Origin: Semisulcospira habei
Taxonomy: Eukaryota > Mollusca > Gastropoda > Semisulcospiridae
Length of the DNA stretch: 64,000 bases
NCBI GenBank assembly: GCA_036245525.1
Contig: BTPG01000002.1
Span: 167,111,501 to 167,175,500 of the forward strand
Direction: 5' to 3'
Shown here: one piece after another, positions 42,501 through 49,434 of the stretch
How the letters are laid out: each line of letters opens with the position of its first letter
Position numbering within the stretch: the stretch's first letter is position 1
Translations under genes and position numbers: made by a program
The notes under the pieces: model-generated
Told to the model about the DNA's origin: nothing
What the model saw: only the letters and a program-made list of their open reading frames with translations
Database searches by the model: none

Positions 42501-45414
42501 TTTTAAAATCATTTTTAACCTATCTAATGACATTTTTCATGATATAGATTTTAACCACACGATACTTTGGTGTATGTAGAATACATTTCTGCAAAAAAGT
42601 GAAAAAGACCCAGATTGACCCCCACCACACATTACTGCGTGTAGCTCGGATCGGCTCGCTGCGAGTTAAGACTGGTTTCGTGAGAGAGGGTCACATATGC
42701 AGAAGCTGTTGTCTTTCACCCATAAAGCCTTGACGTGCTACGACGGGATGTGGATCGACCATGATAGGTCAAGGGTGGCGTCAGAATCGCTTAGCGCCTA
42801 TAAGTTCCAAGCTATTCAGACACCACCCTTGAACTATCATGGTCGATCTGTAAGCAGAACTGTGATGCAGACCTCAAAGGATATATTTTAAAAAAATTGA
42901 TAAATTCATCCTCAGGATGTGATGCTTTAACCTACCTGAGGTTGTGTGTGAATGTCCAGCATGGTGAGCTGAACATAGGTTTGCAGCGCCATACCCCATC
43001 GCTGGGGATCAGTGTACATCATCCCCTAAAAATAAAACACAAAACACACTTTAAAACTATAAATCCAGTAACAAGCCATAATAATTAATACAGATGTGAC
43101 TCCGTATATTGCAGTAGCCAGTAGGCCATAGACCCAGACAGCATTATTCATAATTTAAGCGTTGTTGTTGTGATGAATTTACACAGACTTGTGAAAGAAA
43201 AACCACTGGATAAGCAGTAAAAAGTTCCTTGGGCTGACATCAGCCTTAGCTGGGATGCGCACAACCGGATGCGCACGGTTGTGCGCAAGCCAGCGAAGGC
43301 AGATGTCAGCCCGAGGACATTTTGCTTACTAGACATCTGTGTGGGAGCAAGCGACCTGTGTGCATTTTTATATCTCAGGAGCGCACACTACTGAGATTGA
43401 CCTGCACATGTAGTAAGAGAGTGCGCCACATGCAAGCCAAACGGTTCACAGGCTCTCGTCAATATCCTGTAAATGCTCGGTCTCTTGCACACTTCCTTCC
43501 CTTTAACAAATGTAGCCCCAATGCCCTACAGCAGGAGATGGGATGATAATGATAATTCAAGGTCAATCCATGAAGGCACCAAGCTCATCTGGCACTACCC
43601 TTGAATTGTCATGGTCAAGCCATCTCCTGCAGCTGGCACATAATCTTTAGGTGACTCCTCCATAATTTGAAAATGTGGCCATGGGGCTAAATGGGTTAAC
43701 TGGAGATGGAGCAACCAGGACTGGTCTACGGTAAAGCCAAAATAGCTTGAAAAAAACAGATGTCCTTACCAAAGCATTGTGGCCTCTGACATTTCTCCAC
43801 AGTTCAACAGGCTCCTGGATAACCTGAATTAAAAAAAAAAATGGCACAAAATACATACTTCAAAAAGAATATCAGATGAAAACAAACAATAAACAATTTC
43901 TGTAATAAAACGTTCTGTAATTACAAAAGGTAAAAGAAAAAATGAACATGTGATTCCTAAAATCATGTGATAAATTATTGACACAATGGTAGTTATTTTG
44001 GTCATAGTGGTAAGAGATCCTCTGGTTGGCATCAGCCTTAGCTGGCCCATGCACAGCCAAGCGCAAGATCGCTTCAAGTGCGCTGAATTGTACATGGGAA
44101 AACTGACCTCTAAATGACCCCCAACAGTCCCTTTTTTGGGGAGGGACCAAAACTCATTGTCAATGTCCAAATCATTTAGTTGCTGCGGCAGCTCCTGTTT
44201 ATATGGGGCTGGAAAAGAAGGGTTGGGGTCATTTAAAGTTCAGTTAAAGTAGACCAAAATTTGTAGTATGGTTTGGCGCGCTTTAAGCTCATGTCAGCCT
44301 CGGGACCTTTTGCTTGCTGGGGAACTGTAAGCACCTGACTCAATCATCTAAATTACCTTGCCACTTCATTATCATTTCAATTCACAACAAGCAATTCAAT
44401 GAATAATAAATAGATAAAATGCAACAGGGAACACCATCTCATTTTGCACAAATGTAAACTAGTTAACCCTCTGGTTGTAGGTAGCAGTTTTTATCGCAAC
44501 GATTCTGGCAGGAATCATCATGATGAAAACCGTTACTGCCAGCCAAAGAGTTAAGAGATCGTGATCAAACGGGTGCTGTTCTGTGATTTTGGACCTTGTG
44601 GCCTCAAGCTATGAGGTCCAAAATCTGAGATCTGCACACAACAGCCGGTGTGTCAGCATGATTGACTCATTCAAGGCGACCCGCATCAACAGCCATGGCA
44701 ACACTATGTGACACTTCCACAGCTGTTGGTGTGGGGTACCTTGAATGAGTCAGCACCCTTGTTCATGAGGCCAGGGGTACTGTTAACAACTTGACAACTC
44801 TGACATCATTCAATATTGTATGAGTAACCACTCTAGGAATGAGAACAGTGTCTACAAACGCTGTTTTACAAATTTGACTGCTTGTTAAGTTTCAAAAAAA
44901 AAAAATTTTTGTGTGTGTGTTCCATGTACTTCTCGATCTTCATAACCTCTGAACACCACCCAGATGCATGAAGCAACAACAACAAAAAAATCATGAGCCC
45001 CAGCAGATGCGGGTGGGGGGGAGGGCTCATGACCGTTGGAAGTGTCACCTAACAACAATGAACCAGTTGCAGAGGACAGATCATGCATGATAATTCAAGG
45101 GTAGTGCCAGATTAGCTTGGCGCCATCAGGTGCCAAACTAATCTGGCACTATCCTTGAATTATCATGTGTGATCCATCTCCTGCTGTAGTGAGTCAGGTC
45201 TCAGTAGGTTAACTGGATGGATATGGTTAATTCGAACTGAAGATGTAATGGCCTCAAGGACACATGCCCCCAAGCACTGAAAAAGTTGCATTAATTAAAA
45301 AGTTAACTTTGATTTAATAAACAAAATATATGTGCATACCTCAGTCCCTGGAATGTTCAAAAAGTGACTAAGAAGTGTTGTTTTTCCACTGCCTATGTTG
45401 CCTTCCACACACAC
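21538..45414 (-). CDS. TK2: Thymidine kinase 2-type deoxyribonucleoside kinase (first exon missing)
   Basis: Eight minus-strand exons are 45414-45340, 43823-43770, 43025-42936, 29711-29638, 24117-24029, 23614-23535, 22945-22868 and 21633-21538. All have AG/GT borders and consistent phases and give 211 residues plus stop. The enzyme phosphorylates deoxynucleosides for DNA precursor salvage. Visible landmarks: P-loop [10 protein letters not shown] (residues 4-13), catalytic Glu in QEPVELW (29), WRNVRGHN, substrate Gln in [10 protein letters not shown] (58), the ERS motif (81-83) and the LID arginines in [11 protein letters not shown] (140-149). WRNVRGHN and MERSIHSAK fit TK2 better than dCK/dGK. 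Exon 1, with the start and any mitochondrial targeting signal, lies above 45414 and was not found. Introns of 5.5 and 13 kb hold DIRS elements B and C. The multi-exon structure rules out a viral or bacterial kinase. Confidence 0.93.
21819..21898. repeat. Small hairpin (CACGTCTC family)
   Basis: TTAACACATTTGAGACGTGC left end, mirrored by GCACGTCTCGAATGAGTAA. The arms contain CCGCATCCAGATATGCGGC. A related copy is at 29524-29603. Confidence 0.8.
21999..22290 (+). other. G-rich tract with short direct duplication
   Basis: A segment of about 80 bp (ACTAGACCTTGCTTCCAGGG, then TCCGAAGAAATCGA) is repeated at 21999 and 22080. Long G runs follow each copy, continuing as an almost pure G/A purine tract to about 22280. 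G-quadruplex or triplex formation is plausible. On the minus strand this is the transcribed-strand C/T tract inside intron 7 of the kinase gene. Confidence 0.75.
22640..22737. repeat. TTAA-flanked hairpin (CTGCTACTGATGA type)
   Basis: TTAACCCCTTCACTGCTACT and a reverse AGACTCATCAGCAGTAG arm surround AAAAGATGCA/TGCATCTTTT. No other copy of this core is seen in the window. Confidence 0.65.
23143..23206. repeat. Small TTAA hairpin (GGCTGTC type)
   Basis: TTAACCCTTTGGCTGTC and GACAGCCAGAGGGTTAA form the arms. Related elements are at 24252-24331, 44463-44554 and about 53126-53210. Confidence 0.75.
23232..23454. repeat. Hairpin MITE (TAGTTCAAGGGTGG family)
   Basis: Same modules as 16047-16265 in inverse orientation (GTACACTGCCATATGCAAGC and TGATAAGGGTTAA), lying between kinase exons 6 and 7. 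Confidence 0.8.
23710..23866. repeat. Hairpin MITE (GAGCCCCTGCAG family)
   Basis: Central hairpin AGAGCCCCTGCAGTTGTGGGGCTC within modules AAATCTAAACACCACCC and TTTGAATCTATGTTC. Related to 47360-47521. Confidence 0.7.
24252..24331. repeat. Small hairpin (GGTAGCGGTTTTTTG type)
   Basis: TAGCCCTTTGCATGTTGGTAGCGG and an imperfect reverse copy ending in GAGGGCTAA. Confidence 0.6.
24786..25062 (+). other. Putative 5'-leader intron of DIRS B
   Basis: Donor CAGAG|GTAAGGTAG at 24786 and acceptor TTGTACTCCCAG ending at 25062. A hairpin-forming GGCCGGCCCTCGGG/GAGAGCCGGC element lies just after the donor and is shared with the copy at 54.0 kb. Confidence 0.55.
25063..25920 (+). pseudogene. DIRS B ORF1 remnant
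   Basis: It begins at the Cys/His domain ([20 protein letters not shown], with the downstream CxxC lost by frameshift). There are four copies of a segment encoding [12 protein letters not shown] sequence (about 25345, 25457, 25595, 25705), one more pair than the copy at 55.2 kb. The Arg/Ser-rich region survives to about 25900. Frames are broken and the rest of ORF1 is deleted. Confidence 0.7.
26190..27628 (+). pseudogene. DIRS B RT / RNase H / methyltransferase-like remnant
   Basis: The RT N-terminal third is missing. Sequence resumes at [19 protein letters not shown] (26240) with a mutated catalytic box (NYLEELLL in place of YLDD). RNase H blocks follow ([19 protein letters not shown] near 26910), then [18 protein letters not shown] (27258) and [18 protein letters not shown] (27367), the region related to Dam-type methyltransferases in DIRS. 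Frameshifts separate the blocks, so the polymerase is inactive. Confidence 0.8.
27640..28636 (+). pseudogene. DIRS B tyrosine recombinase remnant
   Basis: Recognisable pieces are [21 protein letters not shown] (27640-27705), [20 protein letters not shown] (27890), a catalytic-Arg region with frameshifts ([11 protein letters not shown], about 28070), the HxxR box altered to [12 protein letters not shown] (28440) and a Tyr end block [12 protein letters not shown] (28540). Multiple lesions make it a pseudogene. Confidence 0.8.
29126..29341. repeat. Hairpin MITE with TTAA borders
   Basis: Palindrome with AGTTCGAGTGTGGTGCCAGA arm, TTAA at 29126 and 29338, next to the right end of DIRS B. Confidence 0.8.
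29347..29527. repeat. Hairpin MITE with TTAA borders
   Basis: TTAACCTCAAGGCC left end and GATAATTCAAAGGG palindrome. The right TTAA (29524) is shared with the next hairpin. Confidence 0.8.
29524..29603. repeat. Small hairpin (CACGTCTC family), shared TTAA
   Basis: TTAACACATTCAAGATGTGC with a reverse copy ending AATGAGTTAA. Related to 21819-21898. It ends 35 bases before kinase exon 4. Confidence 0.8.
30044..32692 (+). mobile_element. Non-LTR retrotransposon with 32-bp target duplication
   Basis: An exact 32-base direct repeat (30044-30075 and 32661-32692) brackets a LINE of 2585 bp inserted in the DIRS C leader. The 5' end is truncated, starting inside the endonuclease/RT linker. The 3' untranslated part is only about 50 bases and has no A tail. 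Since the DIRS sequence reads across the two repeats without gap, the order of events is clear: DIRS first, LINE second. Confidence 0.9.
30084..32607 (+). CDS. LINE reverse transcriptase with C-terminal zinc finger, one frameshift
   Basis: The frame opens at the truncation. It contains an endonuclease C-terminal end ([10 protein letters not shown], residues 31-40), an RT domain with [18 protein letters not shown] (375), [13 protein letters not shown] (about 402), [12 protein letters not shown] (about 470) and an unusual catalytic box [10 protein letters not shown] where Phe/Tyr is replaced by Val. Near 31965 the frame shifts by one base and continues in the frame of 31945-32607: [17 protein letters not shown], then [12 protein letters not shown]. 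It ends in a Cys/His finger [21 protein letters not shown]. Such C-terminal fingers occur in several LINE clades related to I, Ingi and Nimbus; the exact clade is not resolved. Confidence 0.82.
33058..33230 (+). other. Putative 5'-leader intron of DIRS C
   Basis: Donor GCCAG|GTAAAATC at 33058 and acceptor CTATGTTGCAG ending at 33230, directly upstream of the ORF1 Cys domain. Confidence 0.55.
33231..34640 (+). pseudogene. DIRS C ORF1 with tandem expansions
   Basis: It starts with [20 protein letters not shown], then CLPCSGC and CAVC, the fully conserved Cys/His domain, followed by [18 protein letters not shown]. From 33468 three 72-bp units (TMTVTN...TTDGA type, 24 codons each) follow, with in-frame stops in the first. 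Then four to five degenerate longer units (about 33655, 33930, 34260, 34425, 34585) encode [12 protein letters not shown] and [13 protein letters not shown] sequence, rich in Arg, Asp and Ser. The upper frame is open from 33541 to 34089. Function is unknown; charge and repetition suggest RNA binding. Confidence 0.7.
33468..33655 (+). repeat. 72-bp tandem repeat, about 2.6 units
   Basis: CATGACCGT(G/A) begins units at 33468, 33540 and 33612, and ACCACGGATGG(A/G)GCT recurs in the first two. The unit length is a multiple of three. Confidence 0.85.
34641..36700 (+). other. Decayed RT region of DIRS C
   Basis: GC-rich sequence between ORF1 and RNase H remnants. Position implies the C-terminal ORF1 and RT domains, but no RT motif is intact in any frame. 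No independent gene is supported. Confidence 0.5.
36701..37205 (+). pseudogene. DIRS C RNase H remnant
   Basis: The frame 36706-37164 holds [20 protein letters not shown] followed by IPTVVPLL and FRWNEDRGF, matching the RNase H block VWQALQFWEDLLRHQELLVL of the copy at 58.15 kb. [10 protein letters not shown] at 37183-37212 marks the start of the methyltransferase-like region, which is then cut short: the next sequence is the recombinase, so most of that region is deleted. Confidence 0.7.
37230..38323 (+). pseudogene. DIRS C tyrosine recombinase
   Basis: One frame to 37942 covers the N-terminal core and first catalytic Arg ([13 protein letters not shown], about 37735-37770). A frameshift near 37935 and two stops near 38060-38085 interrupt the central part ([15 protein letters not shown] is readable from about 37947). 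The frame from 38114 keeps [15 protein letters not shown] (HxxR) and [17 protein letters not shown] with the nucleophilic Tyr. All four catalytic residues survive but in separate frames. Confidence 0.85.
38796..39571. other. Kinase intron sequence; G-rich tract and one MITE
   Basis: 38828-38880 is G-rich (GGGGGGTGGGGGGAGTGGTGG type). A hairpin MITE lies at 38949-39164. The remainder to 39571 is AT-rich with no gene seen. Confidence 0.55.
38949..39164. repeat. Hairpin MITE (CATTACATCCTGAGG subfamily)
   Basis: TTAA at both ends, TTAACCCATTACATCCTGAGG left end and GAAAAAGGGTTAA right end. Same subfamily as 46340-46554 and 52526-52738. Confidence 0.85.
40177..40611 (+). mobile_element. Short RTE derivative: LINE 5' end joined to 3' end
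   Basis: A 12-bp duplication ATTACAAAGACT (40177-40188 and 40600-40611) encloses about 411 bp. 40189-40414 is the LINE 5' leader (as at 1620-1828), and 40415-40599 is the LINE 3' end from GGGAAAGAGGAAAAG to the TAAG tail. The junction (GACGAAAA|CCCCCAGGG) removes the whole endonuclease and nearly all RT. The intact duplication shows that the composite moved as such. Confidence 0.92.
41026..42200 (-). CDS. Candidate spliced gene inside the 3.1-kb element, function unknown
   Basis: Minus-strand coding blocks with splice-like borders are seen. (a) About 42180-41930: acidic sequence with [18 protein letters not shown] and [16 protein letters not shown], then donor GAG|GTATGT. (b) A block ending at 41621 (TGG|GTATGT) with [10 protein letters not shown] and [15 protein letters not shown]. 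(c) 41499-41275, after acceptor TTTTCAG, with [16 protein letters not shown] and [20 protein letters not shown], ending in TAG. The b-to-c phase matches; the a-to-b junction is not resolved. Directly after the TAG an in-frame ATG opens another 82 codons (41274-41026). I recognise no domain. It may be the element's transposase, a captured host gene or a pseudogene. Confidence 0.35.
41855..41893. repeat. CA-rich microsatellite
   Basis: (CA)n interrupted twice by GA, within the intron between blocks a and b of the candidate gene. Confidence 0.9.
42180..42300 (-). promoter_or_regulatory. Promoter-like segment with CCAAT boxes and CRE-like site
   Basis: AGCCAATGGG at about 42220, GTAACGTCATCG (CRE-like) at 42237 and TGATTGGTCA (inverse CCAAT) at 42278 lie just upstream of the candidate minus-strand gene. 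The cluster is suggestive, not proof. Confidence 0.35.
42715..42922. repeat. Hairpin MITE (CTATCATGGTCGATC subfamily)
   Basis: Palindrome arms GGTCAAGGGTGGCGTCAGAA and TTGAACTATCATGGTCGATC, with flank module AACTGTGATGCAGACCTCAA shared with 49024-49221. Confidence 0.8.
43230..43322. repeat. Hairpin (GGGCTGACATCAGCC family)
   Basis: GGGCTGACATCAGCCTTAGC and GCAGATGTCAGCCC arms around GCGCACAACCG/CGGTTGTGCGC. Half copies of the arm lie at about 15265-15300 and 44025-44060. Confidence 0.75.
43503..43699. repeat. Hairpin MITE, partly deleted palindrome
   Basis: TTAA at 43503 and 43696. The left palindrome arm is shortened; the right arm and outer modules are complete. Confidence 0.8.
44463..44554. 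repeat. TTAA hairpin (GGTAGCAGTTTT type)
   Basis: TTAACCCTCTGG left end and an imperfect reverse CCAAAGAGTTAA right end, with a GATTCTGGCAGGAATC centre. Confidence 0.75.
44555..44770. repeat. Two adjacent hairpins
   Basis: TTTTGGACCT/AGGTCCAAAA at about 44598-44634, and GACTCATTCAAGG/CCTTGAATGAGTC at 44664-44752 with CAACAGCCATGG/CCACAGCTGTTG nested inside. No gene seen. Confidence 0.7.
45030..45212. repeat. Hairpin MITE
   Basis: GATAATTCAAGGG palindrome with GGCGCC centre. The left outer end is replaced by a GAGCCCC hairpin remnant (44995-45030). Confidence 0.78.
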
Positions 45415-45647
45415 CTGAAGAAAAAGAGAAATAAAACATTGAGCAAATGTGTTTTGAAAGTCTTTCAGATGCAAATAAGGACTATGGCAATCAATAAACA
45501 AACAAATGAATGAACAAACAAAAGAATAAACAAATAAGTAAACACAAAAGAAACACAGACACAAAAGAAACATAGATGTAAACTGACAAATCAGCAGTAA
45601 TAAATTCTGAACAGAAATGTGTAATATGTCAATGAAAGCACAGTCCC

Positions 45648-45861
45648 TTAACTCATTCAGCCCGACGCACGTATTTCCCAAATTTTGGAGGCGTCATCTA
45701 ATGACTATGCACCTGTTGCAGGAGATGGATCGACCATGATAATTCAAGGGTAGTGCCAGATTAGCTTGGTGCCGACAGGCGCCAAGTTAATCTGGCACTA
45801 CCCTTGAATTATCATGGTCGACCCATCTCCTGCTGTAGTGCGTCAGGGCTGAATGGGTTAA
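45648..45861. repeat. Hairpin MITE, best-preserved copy
   Basis: TTAA at both ends, CTCATTCAGCCC/GGGCTGAATGGG termini, and a palindrome of about 115 bp with few mismatches. Confidence 0.88.
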
Positions 45862-46339
45862 CTTTTGTGTAAGAAAATAACTTTGTACCAGCACACACTA
45901 GGTACACACAATGGTAACATGGGTGAAAAGTGTTCACGGTTCAAAAGCGGGCCACAGCACCTTATCGCAGATCATTCATGCAATGCTCACAGCTCAAAAG
46001 ACAGACAACTGCCTTGCCTATTTCTCTCACTGTCTGGTGTAGGCACACAGTATCCTGTCTCCAGTGGTGCCAGTCACAACTGCTATCAGGTAGCTTTCTT
46101 TTCTTTTCTTTTGTAAAACTATTACAACCAATATCCACTGCATGCAAGAGTACGGTACATCCATGTGGTTTATTCAGAGCACTGAACTGACGCTCCATCT
46201 ATCACACTTTAGTACAGTGTGTAATTGTAGATTTTCTGGAGGCAGATGACACTATGGCTTCCAGAATTTCCCTGGCACCTATAGGGAGCCACAGAAATAA
46301 AAGCTGAAGCTACACCGACACATGAGAGATCACCTGTCA
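45862..46339. other. No gene seen
   Basis: Sequence upstream of the first recognised kinase exon. Minus-strand reading was searched for the missing first exon and none was convincing. Confidence 0.4.
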
Positions 46340-46554
46340 TTAACCCATTACATCCTGAGGCTGAATTTTATAAATTGCTTATTGCCCTATGAAGGTGATA
46401 TTACAGATATAGGACATAGATCAACCATTTTAGTTCAAGGGTGGTGCCAGAATAGCTTGGCGCCTCAGGCACCCCAAGCAATTCTGGCACCACCCTTGAA
46501 CTATCGTAGTTAAATTTATTTCTTGCAATAGTGTATCAGGATGAAAAGGGTTAA
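46340..46554. repeat. Hairpin MITE (CATTACATCCTGAGG subfamily)
   Basis: TTAA borders, AGTTCAAGGGTGGTGCCAGA arms and GAAAAGGGTTAA right end. Confidence 0.85.
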
Positions 46555-46595
46555 CACCACTACTTAGGTGAGTATCTGTAGAGCTGCTTAGATGT

Positions 46596-46795
46596 TTAAC
46601 CCTTTTAGCGCCAAGGTCCCATTTCTCAAATTTTGGAGGTGTTGCCTAACAACTATGTAGCAGCTGCAGGAGATGGACTGACCATGATAATTCAAGGGTA
46701 GTGCCAGATTAGCGTGGCGCCTGAAGGGGCCATACCTTGAATTATCATGGTCAAGCCATCTCCTGCTGTAGGGATCCAGGGCTAAAAAAAGTTAA
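46596..46795. repeat. Hairpin MITE with TTAA borders
   Basis: TTAACCCTTTTAGCGCC left end; the right palindrome arm is truncated (CATACCTTGAATTATCATGG). Confidence 0.82.
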
Positions 46796-46893
46796 CCCCA
46801 TTGGCCACAATAAGTTGTACTGTAGGCATAACCCGGCCATCTTCAACCACAGTTCAAGTTAGAATATTAGAAGAGGCACATCAGCCATGATAT

Positions 46894-47217
46894 TTAACCC
46901 AGACCAAGGAAGTTCAAGGATAGTGCCAAATCAGCTTGGCGCCACCAGGCACCATGCTAATCTGGCACTACCCTTGTATTATCATGGTCGATCAAACTCC
47001 TGGAACTGGTACATAGCTGTTAATTGGCACCAATAAATATTGTAAAACACAGCCCTCAGGTTAAATGGTTACAGTTTAGTGCCAGAAAAACCACAGCCCT
47101 CAGGTTAAATGGGTTACAGGTTGGTGCCAGAAATGCCTGGTGCCCACAGAAGCCTAGTTATTCTGGCACCATACTAGAACTCTTATTGTCATTACACCTG
47201 AGGGCTGAACAGGTTAA
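46894..47217. repeat. Two degraded hairpin MITEs in tandem
   Basis: The first spans 46894-47066 (palindrome centre GGCGCC at 46938). The second, 47107-47217, has diverged arms (GGTGCCAGAA/TTCTGGCACC). The duplicated motif CACAGCCCTCAGGTTAAATGG occurs at about 47050 and 47091. Confidence 0.7.
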
Positions 47218-47359
47218 ATGGATGTGGATCATATAGCGATGGAGCTGGAATTTGTATAAAATTAAAAGCAGTTGTTTTGATAAAAAATATGGCCACAATT
47301 TTAACCCCATGAATACATTTGTAAGAGCAGTTACTCCTTCCATTTTCACCCTCATGTAC

Positions 47360-47521
47360 TTAACCCGTTCTGTGCCTCTAAGAAAATCTGAACACCACCA
47401 ACTGCAAGAGCTGTAGATCCTCATGAGCCCCTGCAGCTGCAGGGGCTTATGAGGATCTATGCCTCTTGCAGACACTATTTTAAATCCTAGGGAAACCTAG
47501 GACAATTTGGTGTTGAATTAA
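47360..47521. repeat. Hairpin MITE (GAGCCCCTGCAG family), shared TTAA
   Basis: TTAACCCGTTC left end and central CATGAGCCCCTGCAGCTGCA palindrome. The right TTAA at 47518 is also the left end of the next element. Confidence 0.82.
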
Positions 47522-47722
47522 CCCTTATCATTCAGAATACATCAGTGTGTGAAATAAGTTTGACTAATAAATAGTTCAAGCGCCTCTAGGTGCCAAGCTA
47601 TTCCGGCACCACCCTTGAACTAAATCCATTGGTCTATATCCTTATCTGTAAGTACTATAATGTAGCTTGAATATCGCAGCGTACAAATTTCATGCTTTCA
47701 GCCTTAGTATGATATAGGTTAA
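47518..47722. repeat. Hairpin MITE (TAGTTCAAGGGTGG family)
   Basis: TTAACCCTTATCATTC left end and GATATAGGTTAA right end. The left palindrome arm is mostly deleted. Confidence 0.82.
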
Positions 47723-47942
47723 CAGAGAATGCAGAAACACTGTCTGCGTGAACTGGCACAGAACAGCTGCAGGTTGGTTGTACATTGCTTAACGTCCTGA
47801 CAGCAACAAGCCTTTCTCAAGTCATGCCTGCGATGCTTGTAGCTCTTGATATTGGATGTGTGTTGCTAAATGGTCGTAGGTTTATTTAGCGTATTAGATC
47901 AGCTGGTGACATACATTTAATGTTCTGTTTAGTGGGTTTCTT

Positions 47943-48243
47943 TTTACAAGCAGTACTTACTTACTTACGCCTGTCACCCCTACCCGGGTATAGGCCGTCG
48001 ACGAGAGACCTCCAGCAACTCCTGTCCTGTGCTTCTCCTTCGATTCTACTCCAGGTGGTTCCCAGTCTCTTGATGTCTGCTTGGAGGTCTCGACGCCAGG
48101 AGTTTCTCGGCCTACCTCTTTTCCTCTTTCCCTGGGGGTTCCATGACAATGCCTGCCTAGTGATACTGGAAGCTGGCTTTCTCAGACTGTGACCGATCCA
48201 TCCCCATCTTCTTCGCCCAATTTCATTCTCTTTACAAGCAGTA
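47943..48243 (-). mobile_element. 5'-truncated RTE-like LINE 3' end
   Basis: A 13-bp duplication TTTACAAGCAGTA (47943-47955 and 48231-48243) encloses 275 bp. On the minus strand it runs from GAATGAAATTGGGCGAAGAAG to the basic C-terminus and TAAG tail, the same 3' end as the copy ending at 1117. Confidence 0.92.
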
Positions 48244-48530
48244 GGGAGAGTTTAAAAAGGGAAAATACAGGTGAATAGACCAAGGGTAGGCAGAAACACA
48301 TGCCCCAGAATAGAGGGGAAAACCCACCCTGTGGGGCTGACCAGGGTGACCTGGGAACTAAAAAGCAGTTAACCCCACCCAAGTCCCCCAGGGCAGACCC
48401 GGGTGGGGAAGAACAGCTGCAGGAGCTCATGAGGATCTGTGCCTCTTGCGGACACCACTTTGAATCCTAGGGAAACCTTGGACATTTTGGTGTTGAACTG
48501 ACGAAAAATGAAGAAACTGGCACAGAATGG
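48244..48530. other. No gene seen
   Basis: Contains a remnant of the GAGCCCC hairpin family at about 48415-48450; otherwise unassigned. Confidence 0.45.
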
Positions 48531-48755
48531 GCTAACCCCTATCATACTGAGGCTAAAAGCTTTAAATTTGTACACTGCCATACGCAAGCTACATTTTAGT
48601 ACTTACTGATAAGGATACAGACCAATGGCTTTAGTTCAAGGGTGGTGCCAGAATAGCTTGGCACCTAGAGGTGCCAAGCTATTCTGGCACTACCCTTGAA
48701 CTATTTTAGTCAAACTTATTTCACACACTGGTGTATTCCGAATGATAAGGGTTAA
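48531..48755. repeat. Hairpin MITE (TAGTTCAAGGGTGG family)
   Basis: Inverse orientation of 16047-16265, with complete palindrome arms and centre GGCACCTAGAGGTGCC. Confidence 0.85.
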
Positions 48756-49023
48756 AGCATGCTGAAAATGCCTGTACTATGAAATTGACCTGGAAAACTA
48801 TCAATGAGCCCAACCATCCCTTTCCTGCTACATATATACAAGAGCCGCTGCGGAAATGAAATGATTGAGATATTTCCAATGACGGGTAGTACAAGGGACT
48901 GTTGGGATCAGATCATTTGGAGTTCAGTTCCCCCCCCCCCCCCCCCCCCCCCCCCAAAATCATAATGTTCGGCATGCTTTAAATCTAAATGCATGCAGGA
49001 TCTGTTATTCACCCATGAAATGT

Positions 49024-49221
49024 TTAACCCATAGAGCCCCGACATGCTATGATAGGATGCGAATCAATCATGATAGTTCAAGGGTGGTGTCAGAATAGCT
49101 CGGGATTGGAGGCGCCAAGCTATTTCAATAACACCCTTGAACTATCAAGGTCAATCTGCCTACAGAACTGTGATGCAGACCTCAAAACTTATAATTTTGT
49201 CCTCAGGGTTTAATGGGTTAA
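49024..49221. repeat. Hairpin MITE (CTATCATGGTCGATC subfamily)
   Basis: TTAA at 49024 and 49218, AGTTCAAGGGTGGTGTCAGA arm, just upstream of the repeat-protein gene start. Confidence 0.83.
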
Positions 49222-49434
49222 ATTATTAACAGAATTTTTCTTATTTTTGTTGCAGCTGATCTTCGCTAATGCTCCCAAGTATAAATGTAAGGTAATCACT
49301 ATGTGAAACCGAAAAGAAAACCTGGCATATACTGATATACAACAGTGAATCTTTACATTTTCCCCAATAATACCCAGCTGCTATAGGCCAGTGAAAAAAA
49401 AAAACTACTCAGCTTGATATAAAGAAAAGAAAAA

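Larger units (their letters stand above)
39572..42697. mobile_element. Unclassified 3.1-kb element with 34-bp terminal inverted repeats
   Basis: TATGTGACCCTCTCTCACGA... at 39572-39605 is repeated in inverse orientation at 42664-42697 with one mismatch. Flanks are compatible with a TA target (or none longer). The interior holds a short RTE derivative (40189-40599), a candidate spliced minus-strand gene (41026-42200) and a promoter-like segment. The termini do not match a superfamily I can name with confidence; no DDE core is recognised. Confidence 0.6.

Noticed and set aside
44108..44210. Possible extra kinase exon on the minus strand ([16 protein letters not shown] frame)
   Set aside because: The flanking exons already join in phase and align with the family without a gap, and part of the segment (GGGACTGTTGGG...CATTT) recurs at about 44225 and 48898 as a repeat.
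45340..45414. Viral (herpes-type) thymidine kinase
   Set aside because: The P-loop family is shared, but the gene is split into eight phase-consistent exons with TK2-type motifs, so it is a host gene.
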